A stretch of DNA of 64,000 bases from Piscicola geometra (lineage: Eukaryota; Annelida; Clitellata; Hirudinida; Piscicolidae). The position numbers and the translations under genes were made by a program. The DNA lies in contig OX030957.1 of the NCBI GenBank assembly GCA_943735955.1, positions 5,125,801-5,189,800 on the forward strand, in the 5' to 3' direction. The notes beneath the pieces were generated by a model. That model made no database searches. It was not told the DNA's origin and saw only the letters and a program-made list of their open reading frames with translations. Shown piece by piece: positions 24,201-36,200 of the stretch (the stretch's first letter is position 1; each line of letters opens with the position of its first letter).

Positions 24201-25490
24201 TGCCATCTTCCACGTCGCGCCACTCATAGGCTGAGTAACAGACTTCGCAATATGAAGTTTATAATATATTACTTCCTGATATCACGTTTAATAAACATTT
24301 CAATTGGAATGAGAGCAGCCTCTATGATGCTTATACAAATGTATAAATGGCATATATAAAAATTGGTACTCGTTTTACATTTGAGTAACCGTAAATATTT
24401 ATGCCTATTTCTTGTGTTTTTTACGCTAAATGTCTTATAAAAGGATTAAAATTAAATCATTTGTCCATCTTTTTAATCTTCAAAATACTTTTTTTTCTTA
24501 AAGGTTTTCATTCATTTGAAATATAAACTTTGTTCATACTTAGAGACCGCTGACAGCCAATACCCTTTGGAACACATCAATCTTCACTCTGACATGAAGT
24601 CAAATCTAAAAATTAATTTAATTTAATTAAACAAAACAGAAGATTTTCCAAATATTTTATAAAGAACCATCTGCTAAAAAAATATTTGATGACATATTAG
24701 TGAAAAATCACTTGAACAGTAAAATATTACAAATTTAATATTCTGATTTAAAAATTCTAAAATATTTAAAAATAAATTTGATTTGTAATTAATTTTAATA
24801 TTATTTATTTAATTATACTTTCATTAACTAAATGAAAGAGCGACCACAAGTCATAAAACAGTGGGACTTACCATAGGAGCCACAACACCAATAAAAGTGT
24901 TCAAACTAGGAAGTGAAATGAATTATATAAACAGCTTATTAAAACAATGTGATGACGAATCAACTGCAAAGTTTGCGAATGAGACTTTAAACATTTAAAC
25001 TTTTTACCCTCAAAGAGATGTTGAACTTTCTTTCAAACTTTCGAAGGAAATGTTTTTATATGCATGAAGAAAGTAGAGATGAACATGTGCCGTTATGAAT
25101 TTTATTGTATAATCTATATATAAACTCCTATGAACAAAGAAGTGAATGTATTTCAGCTGTAGCTGGTTAGGGCATCTTTTAAACTAAAAACTCACACATG
25201 CCTATGATGCTATGCATGTGTCATATACTTATTGGCATATGTAATTTACTATATAATATAGTATGCTATAGTAATTCTGAAAAAAGTAGTAATTTGAAGA
25301 TTGTTGATAACATAATTGACATAGTATTTAGACTCTTATAAGAGTTAGCTCATAATTTAAATTCTAACTGTGCGGAATATTCGATTCGATATCGAATTGG
25401 TAAAAGTATTGGATTCGTATTCAATCAGACCGATAAGAAGATTAATAATTTTGAAATTCTGAATTCAGTCTATCAATTTTAAAACGCCAT
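21204..25490. other. AT-rich region upstream of the glycosyltransferase, no gene recognised
   Basis: The missing 5' exon of the glycosyltransferase should lie somewhere here. Isolated features seen: a minus-strand segment 24103-24038 bounded by a good acceptor (CATTTCAG) and donor (GTGAGT) that would encode a 66-base exon with CSYLGDVYSL and WNCGVPAG, and a plus open frame at 23241-23429 with a moderate coding look. Neither joins to a neighbour in a matching phase and neither product is recognised. Otherwise nothing is seen. Confidence 0.45.
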
Positions 25491-25495
25491 TTAGT

Positions 25496-26053
25496 TTCTT
25501 CCTTTTCTCGATGATCCTACTTTGCCGCTTCTTTTATCTTCTCTAGTTCTCTCCAGGATTGATTATTGCAACTCTCTTACTATGGTCTCCCTGATACTAC
25601 TTTAGCTCCTCTAAATAAAGCCTTTAATTGTGCTGCTCGTCTTGTTGCTCGTGCTCCCAAGTTTTCTCACATTTCTCCTTATCTTCGTCTATTACATTGG
25701 TTGCCTTTGAGATCTAGAGTGACTTTTAAAATATGCCTAAATATGTTTAAAATTCATAACTGTATTGCTCCAATTTATCTTACAAATCTAATTAAACAAC
25801 CCTCTAAATCTGGTCTAAGATCATCGACCTTTAAGCGTTCTTTTCGTTTCCCAGTTAAACACTCTTTTGCTAAACGTTCTTTTTCTTTCTGTGGTCCTCT
25901 TTTATGGAATTCTTTACCCTCTTCTCTAACTTCAACTAAGTAACTCATAGCTTTCCGTCGAGGCCTGACGACGTACTTGTTCAAAACGTGATGGCTGAGC
26001 GGTTTTGTTCACTTAGAAAGGGCGCTATACAAATAATTAGGGATTGATTGATT
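25496..26053 (+). mobile_element. 3' fragment of a non-LTR retrotransposon (LINE, CR1/Jockey-like)
   Basis: The translated C-terminal part of a reverse transcriptase is recognisable: LSRIDYCNSL, then in the next frame YGLPDTT, AARLVARAP, LHWLPLRSRV and GPLLWNSLP. A one-base loss near 25575 separates the two frames, so the copy is dead. A short untranslated end with GGGCGCTATACAAAT finishes in ATTGATTGATT, typical of the short 3' tandem tails of such elements. The 5' part is missing (5' truncation). Confidence 0.88.
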
Positions 26054-26550
26054 AAAAAATTTAATTTATTTCTTGAGATTTCAGCCTAAAACTAATTTAT
26101 ATAAGTTTAACTTCAAACAAAGTTATACTTTGTAAACTATTCGTATTCGATTCATATTCTTTTGAATAGTTAGTTCGACTGTTCCTATTCGATCGAATCG
26201 TAAATCCGTTATTCGGCTCAGCTCTACTTTAATTAGTCTAACCCAAGAATATTACTCTTTTTTATTTATGGCAAAGTAACTAAACTTAATAGTAATTTTT
26301 ATTTAATTTTTTTTATAAATGAGCACAATTGAATTCAAAAACGCTATATAAATATATTTTACTGATTAATTGAATTTTTTATCGATAAAGACTTATTCTC
26401 AGAAGCACTGGCCTCAACCTTTTTTATCTATGATTCATAGATGAGAAGTAAAAATTTAGTTTTTTTCCAATTTAATTACATTTTATATAAACCATTTATA
26501 AACATTTTTCAATAGTTTAATTGTGACAGATTAAAAAATATCAATTTAAT

Positions 26551-26708
26551 AAATAACCACGCTACCCTTAAATCCAGTGAAGTAATTTTTGAAGTGAAAA
26601 AGTATTTTCAAAATAAGTTGCAATTTTCAAAAATAACCACGCTACCCTTAAATCCAGTGAAGTAATTTTTGAAGTGAAAAAGTATTTTCAAAATAAGTTG
26701 CAATTTTC
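26551..26708 (+). repeat. 80-bp perfect tandem duplication
   Basis: Two head-to-tail copies of an 80-bp AT-rich unit starting AAATAACCACGCTACCC (26551-26630 and 26631-26708). They match at all of the first 78 positions and differ only at the last two bases of the unit. It is non-coding. Confidence 0.98.
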
Positions 26709-29700
26709 CTAAATTTTGGAAATGAAAAATAATTTTCAACTTTAAAAATTAAAGTTAAAAAAATACTTTCAGGATTTAAAAAACTTAAGTGAGGTCTTTT
26801 TCTCAGTCGATAGGTGGCAATGATAAATAGAAATTGTAAAGCAGAAAATCATCCGAATTTTTAAAGCATTATAGAAAAAAAGAATGTTCAAATGTTATTT
26901 CAAAAAATTGACAAAACATTTATTTATAAAAAAGTTCTTTTTTCGATTACGTATGAGTTAATATTTCGATTCAATACAGCAAAATATATCTAGACATATT
27001 CTTAACCAAACTAAGGCATACGACCCCAAATCGGTTATTTGGCTCTTCTCAAGGTCTTTGTTGAAACGGAATGAAAAATTGAACCCAGAGCAGTGTTTTG
27101 AAAAGTGGTTTTTAAAGGATTAACCACCTAACATTTTATATTTCCGGTGTAATGGGCGTGGAAAGAGAAAGAAACTGTACGAGAGTTGAAGCATCTCTTG
27201 TTATGTGGAAAACACCTAATTATGTTTTGTATGCACGTAAAACCATTTCGATTGAGCTTTTTAAGACGAGCTTAAAACATAAAAATGAATAGTTTTTCAT
27301 TACAAAAATACAAACTAACATATGATTTTTATGCACTAAAAAAAAATAATTTGCAAAGTTTAAACAGTTAAATAAAACATTCTCGAAAAAATCAAAAACT
27401 TTAAACCCCTTCAAAACACTATAAAGATAAGAAAAGGCGAAGAAGAAGAAGGAGGAGGGTGGAGGAAGAAGTAGTGATACTTTGAGAAGGCAGCGTTGTG
27501 AGCTCATTCAGTGTAGGCTGATATGTTAGCTGCAGTAACTTCTCAAGATCATCATTCCTTTCTTACTCGCACGCCTATATGCACATATGGACTCCCATAC
27601 ACATCCACCGTGCACCGATTGTTTGGAGGATGCTTAAGGATCTCTTGTGCACGCCTGAAGAAGATGATAATTGAGAGGCTTCATACAACGTCAATATTAT
27701 GCTTCCATGACTCTTCCCATAGGCACCATTTTCTTCCACCAATTTTAAACCGCGAAAAAGATTTAACCTTCATAATATTTCAACACGTCTTCACTCTACT
27801 ATCTATACTTATCATGTTGAAGACTTCAATAACTAAAACGTTTTGAAAATTCTTTTTTCTTTTTCATCTGTTTTGAAATGATCAAAACTCACATGGTTCA
27901 GCGTGTAAAAGCCCATTCTATTTGGAAGATTATTTTCAAACGTACATCCTTTCCATGACTCTTAAACTTCCATAATAAACTACTTAAAATACACATATTC
28001 CTACATGGCTATGAGCGTCTATACCAGGGTATATGTATACGAAGATGACGATATAAATATGTATAAATGAATGTATGATACAGCTGCAAGGGTGGGTGCG
28101 GAAAAGTTGTGGATGTTTGTTTGGGTTACTAAATGAAATATCGATTCAGTTTTACTTTCCATATCATGTACTGACTGCTGAATCGCTCTTGACCACTACC
28201 GAAAGTGTTGTTATATATATAGTTTTATATATATAATAACGGATTGCGTTAATTGTTGCATTTATATGCTTAATTGCATACTCAATCAATAGTTGTAGTC
28301 TGGAAAGTTGCTTCAGTTTGCGGGTTAATACGTACAACAAAAGTTCAAAAATTGCCTATTTCAATCTCGAGAATATTCTAGTTTTTTTGCATGCATGCTA
28401 AGTTAAACTATTCTAAATAGGATCTTTCCATTCAGAAGCATCTAAAACTATCATAAAAGAACATAATTTTTAGATAATAAAGTATTATTAAAAGTTAATA
28501 AAAATTTAACGTGTTGAAAGGCATTATATTTGTTGTCTATTAAAGTATATTTCACTCGGCTCAGGGAGACAAGAGCCCTTAATCAAATCCTGTACTTCGC
28601 CGCCGTCGTCGTAACAGACGCTGGATAAAATGGAATCTCTAAAATTTTGGTTGGTTTTATGATATTCTGATTCGTCAAAATGGTTTTTAAATTATAATAA
28701 TGAAACTTCATTGCTTGTTTAAGAAAATTAAAAGTTTATATTAATTAACAAATTTATTTGTTGATTTAAAATTTTAGATTATGATGCTTTATTAAACGAA
28801 TTGAAAATTATTCCTTCTAGAAGAGATGATCTTTTTAAAACAAAGCATGACATGTAGATTTTTTCTATTGACCTTTTGAACCTAAATGTGTATTAGATTG
28901 TAGTTTTTTCAAATTTCTAACTTTTCATCTTGTCTGCAAATAGAAAGAAACACCCTTCCAAGAAAATGTAATTGCTGCTTGCTACATAGCAAAAACATTC
29001 AAACCTTTTTGCAAGCCTTTGAGAAGAAGAAATAATAATAACAAAACACAAAAGCGCCATAAATTGTTAACATCAAATTCACGTTTAAAAAATGTGTTTA
29101 AGCTTTTATTATACGAGTACTCGACATTATCTACTTGAATCAATGTTTTTCCAAATGAGAAACTCATTAAAATTATCGCTTTTCTTGAAATAGTTTTTAT
29201 CCTGCAGGTACGTGCCGGTAATAAAAGAAACTTTGCTATAAGATCCTTTTGCAATTAGCCACTTTGGCGTTCTCGCCTAGAGGCATCAAGTGTTGGCCTC
29301 ATCTTCCGCTGACACCACTGCAATATTTTAATGAAGATTCAACCACTTTGTTTTGTTTTTGCGTATTTCACATCAAAGCTGTGTTGATGTTTGAATGCTG
29401 AATTTAGCTTAATTGCATCTTTGAACCTTAAATTCATCTTTTCACCCATACAGGTCCTGTATATTAATAATCCAAGTCTCATTCTTCACATACATATCTG
29501 CAGTGAGTTTCAAACAATTTTTTATAATTTGTTAAAAAATGTGATTTACACAAATCAATATTTTAAATGAATTGATAAATGAATTGTTGGGTTTCAAAGG
29601 AAAATAATATATTCCACAAATCTGTAAAGATTATGACAAATTTCGCACTAAGGCGATTTCTAATCTTAGTCTGGAATTTCGTTTAAGAGTGAAAAGGGTG

Positions 29701-30201
29701 GTTTAAGTAAAGTGATTCATTATCTCTGTAGCATCTGAAGTTTAAAAGCTGTAACAACAATTTTGGTTACTATGACTAAAATTATAGAAAAAAACTATAC
29801 ACAGACTTTAAAATACAATAAAAATTTAAATAATAAAAAAATTTATGAATAAAAGATCTTTAAAGCTCTTTAATATTTAAAATAGTTTGTTTACCGAATA
29901 ACTTGACTTGATAACTTGATAACTTGACTCGCTCAACAACCTTGACAACACAATTCCCATATTGCTGATTGTCTGTAAAAAACATAGTGAAGATGTAGTT
30001 TTAGTTGTAAAAATATTTTCCACTTTGTCAAAGTTAGATTAATTCTAAAAATTGAATAATAAATTTTAAGCTGTCACTATAATTTACATTCTTAAAAAAC
30101 CACATTTTCATTTAAGTTGCAAAACTAAGTAAACTCAATTTACTTCCCTACATTATTTTACCAACCATCTTTACCTCCTAAACCCCATCCTTCTTTCCCA
30201 G
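26709..30201. other. AT-rich region upstream of collagen IV, 5' exons not found
   Basis: The signal-peptide exon and promoter of the collagen gene should be here or further left, but I cannot identify them. A short AT inverted repeat (GTTATATATATAG with TATATATAATAAC) lies at about 28210-28242. Open frames at 27523-27846 (plus), 27507-27220 and 29254-28982 (minus) look like chance frames. No Gly-X-Y coding sequence is seen on either strand. Confidence 0.5.
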
Positions 30202-33200
30202 CAAGCTATCTTTCCGAGTGGAGGAGTACCCTACAATTCCGACTGTGAGGCGTGCGCTTCAAGTGGAGCATGCAACTGCATTGGAGAGAAAGGAAGCAGG
30301 GTGAGTGTCTTGATGGAAAGTTTGACTTTGAGTCGTTTCGGGGTTTATATTAATAATTAAGAGCTTTATTATAGTGGCTTATGACCCGAACAAGCTTCCA
30401 GGCCACTTGGGTTGTCTATTTTCATTTGCGCCTATGAGTTACTAAATTATCTATGGAATTTTGTGGTGTATTGGGGGATCCGAAGGCTTGCTGGGAAGGT
30501 TTCTAGTTTAAGTTATGTCATAGAAAGTAATGAACTGATTCTAATGAAGTATAAATGAATTTAGCTAGTGTGTAGGTGGGCTTATGAAGAAAGCCGCTTG
30601 GCCTATTGAATGAAGTAAAGTATGAAGTTTGTGTGAGAAAATAGAAAAATTAACTTATAAAAAAATGAATGCGTGAAGCATTGACGTTGAAGGTGTTGGA
30701 AAGAATGAATGACGAATGTCAAAGTTTATAAATGAAAAGTAGCAGCTGAGTGAGGGATAAACAGAATAGGATCAGATAGTTAAAACGCGGAGAATTATTC
30801 GTATGGGTGGAGTTACATGCAGATGCTGTACGTGTTACTGGCTTTATGAAAGTTCACTATCGCTATGTAGGCGTATAGTTTTAAAATCTTTAAAAGCACG
30901 TTTAAGAAGTACTTGATATATAAAAGAAAAATGTTAAAAATGCATTTGAAATAATAAGAATTCATTCAATATATTTATCATAGATGATACATTTTCAAAA
31001 CAAAACTTGTCATCTTATTTTATAAAAACAACTTAATTTTAATTATATCACAACAATGAGTGATATTAATAAGTATTTTCCGTATCATTATTTTCTTCAT
31101 GTAATTAATTTTTAAGTCACATTTTGTTCTCATCAAACGCCTGAAACGTGCTTCTATTCTATTAGTAGTAATACTCACGCTCCCTGTTAATAATTTAAAC
31201 AAAATTACTTGCGATGACACTTTACTTTAAATATTCATCCCTACCCTTGGATCTTCTTACCACACTTAACGCAAGGATCCTTATAATCACTTAATTTATT
31301 ATAACTTCAATTAACTTTTCTACCCACACCACAAAGGGAGTGCCAGGGGGCATTGGTATTGACGGGTTGATGGGAGAGCCCGGCCCAGCAGGACCCCCTG
31401 GTCTGCTTGGTCCGAAAGGAGATGCTGGTGCTAGGGGCTTTGAGGGAACCAGAGGAGTTAAAGGAGACATTGTAAGAATGGGGGAAGGGTGTTCGTGGGT
31501 TGATGATAGAAAAATGGAAGATCGAATGATGAACGAATTAAAAACTTGTTGGACAATTCTTGGATTTGATTAAATGAGGTTTACATGAACTGATTAGTTT
31601 TTATGATGATTTTCTATTTGACCTTGACCTTGACAAACGCCTCCAGGGACCGGTGGGAAGGCCTGGATTTCCAGGAAACCCAGGACTGCCTGTATGCTTT
31701 TAACTACCTTCCATACATTTCAAATACTCAATTATCTTTTAAAAAAGGAATTTTATTAAAATATTATTTCAAATAACAGTTTTAGTTTTAGTTTTTAGTT
31801 ATTTTGCACAGTTTTTATATTTATTTACTGGTTATTGAATTTCTTCACCATCACTCTCAACATTACTTTTACTAGCCTCATCAGCATTCTAAAAAAACAT
31901 CTAAAATTTTAAGAACAATTTAACGACCACTCTGGCACCACTTTATTCTCATCACTACCACAGGGTCTGACCGGAATGGAAGGAGATAGAGGTGATGCTG
32001 GATTTGACGGTTGCAATGGAACTCAGGTAAGCGTCTTTGCACTTTAAATTAAGGTTTCATTAATTAAATCATATAATTGACCATTCCTTGTTTGAATGAG
32101 TAATAAAAGATTTAATAAATATAATTTTTATTTTCTAATTAATTTCTGCAAATTCTATAAAAAATATACTTAACCCAAAGCGTTAAATTAACGCTTTTTG
32201 ACTCAATGGGTTAAGAATATTTTAATTAACTTAATTAATATATTTTAATTTAAAAAAAATTACAACTTTTTTCTTCTATAAGGGAGATCCAGGTTACCCA
32301 GGATCTCAAGGAACGCCTGGAAGACCCGGTGTTCCAGGAAGGTCTGGAATAAAAGGAGATAAAGGCGATTCTGGAACTTCACGAGACGGAGACAAAGGAG
32401 ACAAGGTGGGTGGAGTGATTGTAGACCGATTTTGAAATATTGTTTATATATATAATATAAAATTTAGAATACAAAATTTTGAAATCCATTTAGTTATATC
32501 ACTTTTTAGGGTTGAATAATTTAAGTTCCTTATTTTTCAGTTTTACCTAAAAATAAAATTATTTATAAAATATTAATTTTTTCAAATATTTTTCGTCATC
32601 ACAGGGAGAGCTTGGAATACCTGGAACAAGAGGACTACCTGTACGTTGTTTGATACGTATTTGGAATAGATACACACTTAGTAATTTTAGTGTGAATTGA
32701 TTGAGAATGTCTGATTTTAATGCGAATTCAATTTCATGATTTGGGCTGAAAATCAAGCCAAATGTTTGTTTGTTAATTTAGAATATAAAAGTTATGAAGA
32801 AATAATTGAACATCTAAAGATATAAAATAAGACTAAGTAGTCTCATTTCCATCTTTATAGTACAACGGTAAGTTTTAGATAAAGAAGCTTTTGTTAATCA
32901 CACTAACGTTTTAATGTGTACTAACAGCACATTTTTGTAAATTCATACAGCATTTATCCAAATATAAGCTTGAACATAAGTATTCATTCAATAAAACTAT
33001 AAACACAGTAAATAAAATCAAGTTTTTTTTCACACCAGGGCAGAGACGGGTTGCAGGGAGGGAAGGGAGACGCTGGAGATAGGGGTGACTATGGACCACA
33101 GGTTGCTAAGGGTGTGGTAATGGTTTGAAAATTAATTATAATTTAAAAATCCTTTAAAAAAACTTAATAAGAAATGGCTATGTTCTAAAGCTTTAACTAT

Positions 33201-36200
33201 TAAACTTTTAAATTATTTAAATAAGAATTAGAAAATAAAATTTAAAAAACTTTAAAAAAACAGGGTTTCCCAGGAGTTCCAGGAGGCAAGGGAGACAAAG
33301 GAGGCATGACGGTGCTTCCAGAGGGCATGAATGGAGACAAGGGAGAGAGGGGACCTCCAGGACCCCCTGGAAAACCCTTCGAAATGAAAGGAGAAATGCT
33401 GGTTGGAGAGCCAGGACCTGCTGGATACAAAGTGGGTGGTAAGGGTGTGGATGTGGAGTAAAAGCTAGAATCAGAAGAGTCGAATAGAGGATATTAAAGC
33501 TTGAAGTTTGAATCTTTCCACAAAAAACAGGATTTTTAAATACATGTATAATATACACAACTGAATATATATATGAAAATTAATAGTAAATGAACGAATG
33601 ATTTATTAAAAAATGTTTTCCAGGGAAATATTGGACCCAAAGGAGACCAAGGAAGGAATGGTCGCGTTGGAGACACAGTAAGTGTTTTTAAAATCATTTT
33701 TTAAATTAATTTTTCAATATTAATATAATTTTTTTTCCGACTCATTAGGGAGAAAAGGGAATTGATGGACATAAAGGAGAAAAGGGTCTACCAGGATTTC
33801 CGGGATTTAGAGTAAGTATCATGTTTTTGAATTATTTAAAATTCAAATTTTAAATAATTTAATTGATTTAAGGGAAAACAAGGATTTATTGGACAACCAG
33901 GATTCTCTGGCGAAAAAGTAAGCGATTGTCTTGTTATTTAATACAATAATTTTTCAAATAATCGAAAAAAAGAAAAACATCAAACGAGTTTATTTAACCA
34001 TATTTCACCAGCAAGAACTTTTGAGTTTTTTCGATCCTTTATATTAAATAATATTATTGAACCCCCAAGGGAGAACCAGGAAACGATGGTTTGCCCGGAG
34101 CATTTGGAGACAAAGGATTGGTTGGAGACAAAGGATTTCCTGGAATTAAAGGAATTCCGGGAAGACCTGGAACTGAACAGGTGGATTGTTGGTTGGGACT
34201 TGTATGATGGATTAAGCGAAACGAAATGTATTTAAATTTTTGCTAACCTAATTTATAAAAATTTATAAAATTGTTTGAAAAAAGTAAATATTATATATAT
34301 TAAAAATTATTTAACCGATTAATTTTTTTGAATGAATACAAAAGATCCAACCCTCAAAACAACCATTGAACAGGGTCTTTCTCAGCCGTGCAGATCTGGA
34401 GATGTGGGACCAAAAGGAAAGTGGGGAAGGCCGGGCGTTGATGGTTACAAAGGGGAGAAGGGAGACAGAGGAGGCCCTGGTCTGAGCGGAATTCCCGGGT
34501 TCCCTGGTGCACCTGGCCTCGACGGAGACAATGGCTTGCCTGGACCGACCGGAGACAAGGGAGATCCAGGTGAGAAAAATTAGTGTGTTTAAAAGTAAAA
34601 AATTAAAGTTTAATTAATTATCTGAATATTTTTTGTGTTAAAATAAAATTATAAAGTTTTATTCTTTTTTAATTTAAAAATAAATGAATTAGGTGAAAAC
34701 TAGGAAAATATTTTCAAACAATTGCTAATGACTTCATAAAGGCCTGAACGGCGGCTTCGGACAACCGGGTTTCCGAGGAAGAGACGGCGAGAAAGGAAAC
34801 CAAGGAGAGAAGGGAGATAAGGGAAACTTCATTCCAGGCCAACCGGGTCTCATGGGATTTCCAGGCTCGAACGGTATGAATGGAGCGAAAGGAGACATGG
34901 GCTTGGTGGGTTTTCCCGGTCCGGATGGAGATGAAGCCAAAGGGGTTCCCGGACTCCCTGGAACGATTGGAAGCAAGGGAATCAAAGGAGATTCCGGTTT
35001 CCCCGGAATTCCTGGAAGAGCTGGAAGACCTGGAGACAAAGGTTGAGAACTAATTTTTGTTTTTTTGCAAGCCCACAACTTGGTGTTTTTGAAAACCATG
35101 TGGTGTTATGCGTGGGAAGTTTTTTCCTGCTTTATTCAAATGGATATAAAAGGTGATCTATAGATAAACATTTCATTAAATGCAACAGCAGGAAATGAAA
35201 ATCTTAAAAATAGTTTTTTAGTCATAAGTCCTATCATAAAGTAACATTTTTCTTACCCACATTTAAGGTGACGACGGTGGATCTTGCTCTTTCTGCAGCT
35301 CAGGCGCTAAAGGAGAAAAGGGAGAAGTAGGATTCAGAGGCAGACCAGGTTTTCCAGGAAGTGTTGGTAAACCAGGAGACTTTGGCTTGGATGGAGTGAG
35401 AGGAGATGATGGAGTGCCTGGGCCGTTTGGAAACCCTGGACTTACTGTGAGTGGTGGAGACGAAATTTGTTGGGGTTTATTCAAGTTGGTTGACACAAAG
35501 TATAAAAAAATATTTTGTAATTAGGTTTAGTAACAAGCGCTATAAAGTTAATGGATGAAATAAGGAACAAAATTTTAAATTGATGCAGGGCCCGAAAGGA
35601 CAGCCAGGTTTTTCGGGAGAGAAGGGAGATAAAGGGCGTTCTGCCACTGTGACTTCGCTACCTGGACCCAGAGGTATTTATTACTCAAAATTTAAACAAT
35701 TTTCTACAAAATTTAATTTTCTTTTTTTAAAGCTTGATGTTAATTAATTTTCAACGGTCTTAAAAATTGAAATATATTCTTTAAACTTTTCAGGCGAGAA
35801 GGGAGACATAGGTTTCCATGGCTTGGATGGCAAAGGTGGACTGATTGGAAGGCCTGGAAGACCCGGAATGCCTGGACCTATTGGACCTCCTGGACCGGAA
35901 GGAATGAAGGTGATTACCGAATTAAGTTTTTATTTTGTCTATCGAATTAAGTTTTTCGTTTGATTCAAACTTGAAGCCTCTAATTTTTTAGATGTGAATA
36001 TTTTAAGTCGAATATATTTAGACAGTTCTTTAAAGCAAGAAAAACTATTTCATCCGTTTTAGGGAGACCCTGGGCTGCCTGGTTACCACGGAACAAGGGG
36101 TCTCGAAGGATTGCCAGGACTGCCTGGACCAAAAGGATCCATCGGAATCACTGCCTCTGGAGCCAAGGGGGAAGTTGGAGACCAGGGTCCTAATGGTCTG

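Noticed and set aside
23791..24227. Two minus open frames and a spliceable segment 24103-24038
   Set aside because: Lys/Phe-rich AT background. The spliceable segment has good borders but no phase-compatible partner or known family.
27220..27846. Open frames on both strands, including one with RLFGGCLRISC
   Set aside because: No recognisable domain, no splice context, and AT-biased residues.
33217..33558. Minus open frame rich in Pro/Leu/Ser
   Set aside because: Antisense shadow of Gly-X-Y collagen exons. The same applies to minus frames at 34734-35099, 37685-37867 and 38310-38549.
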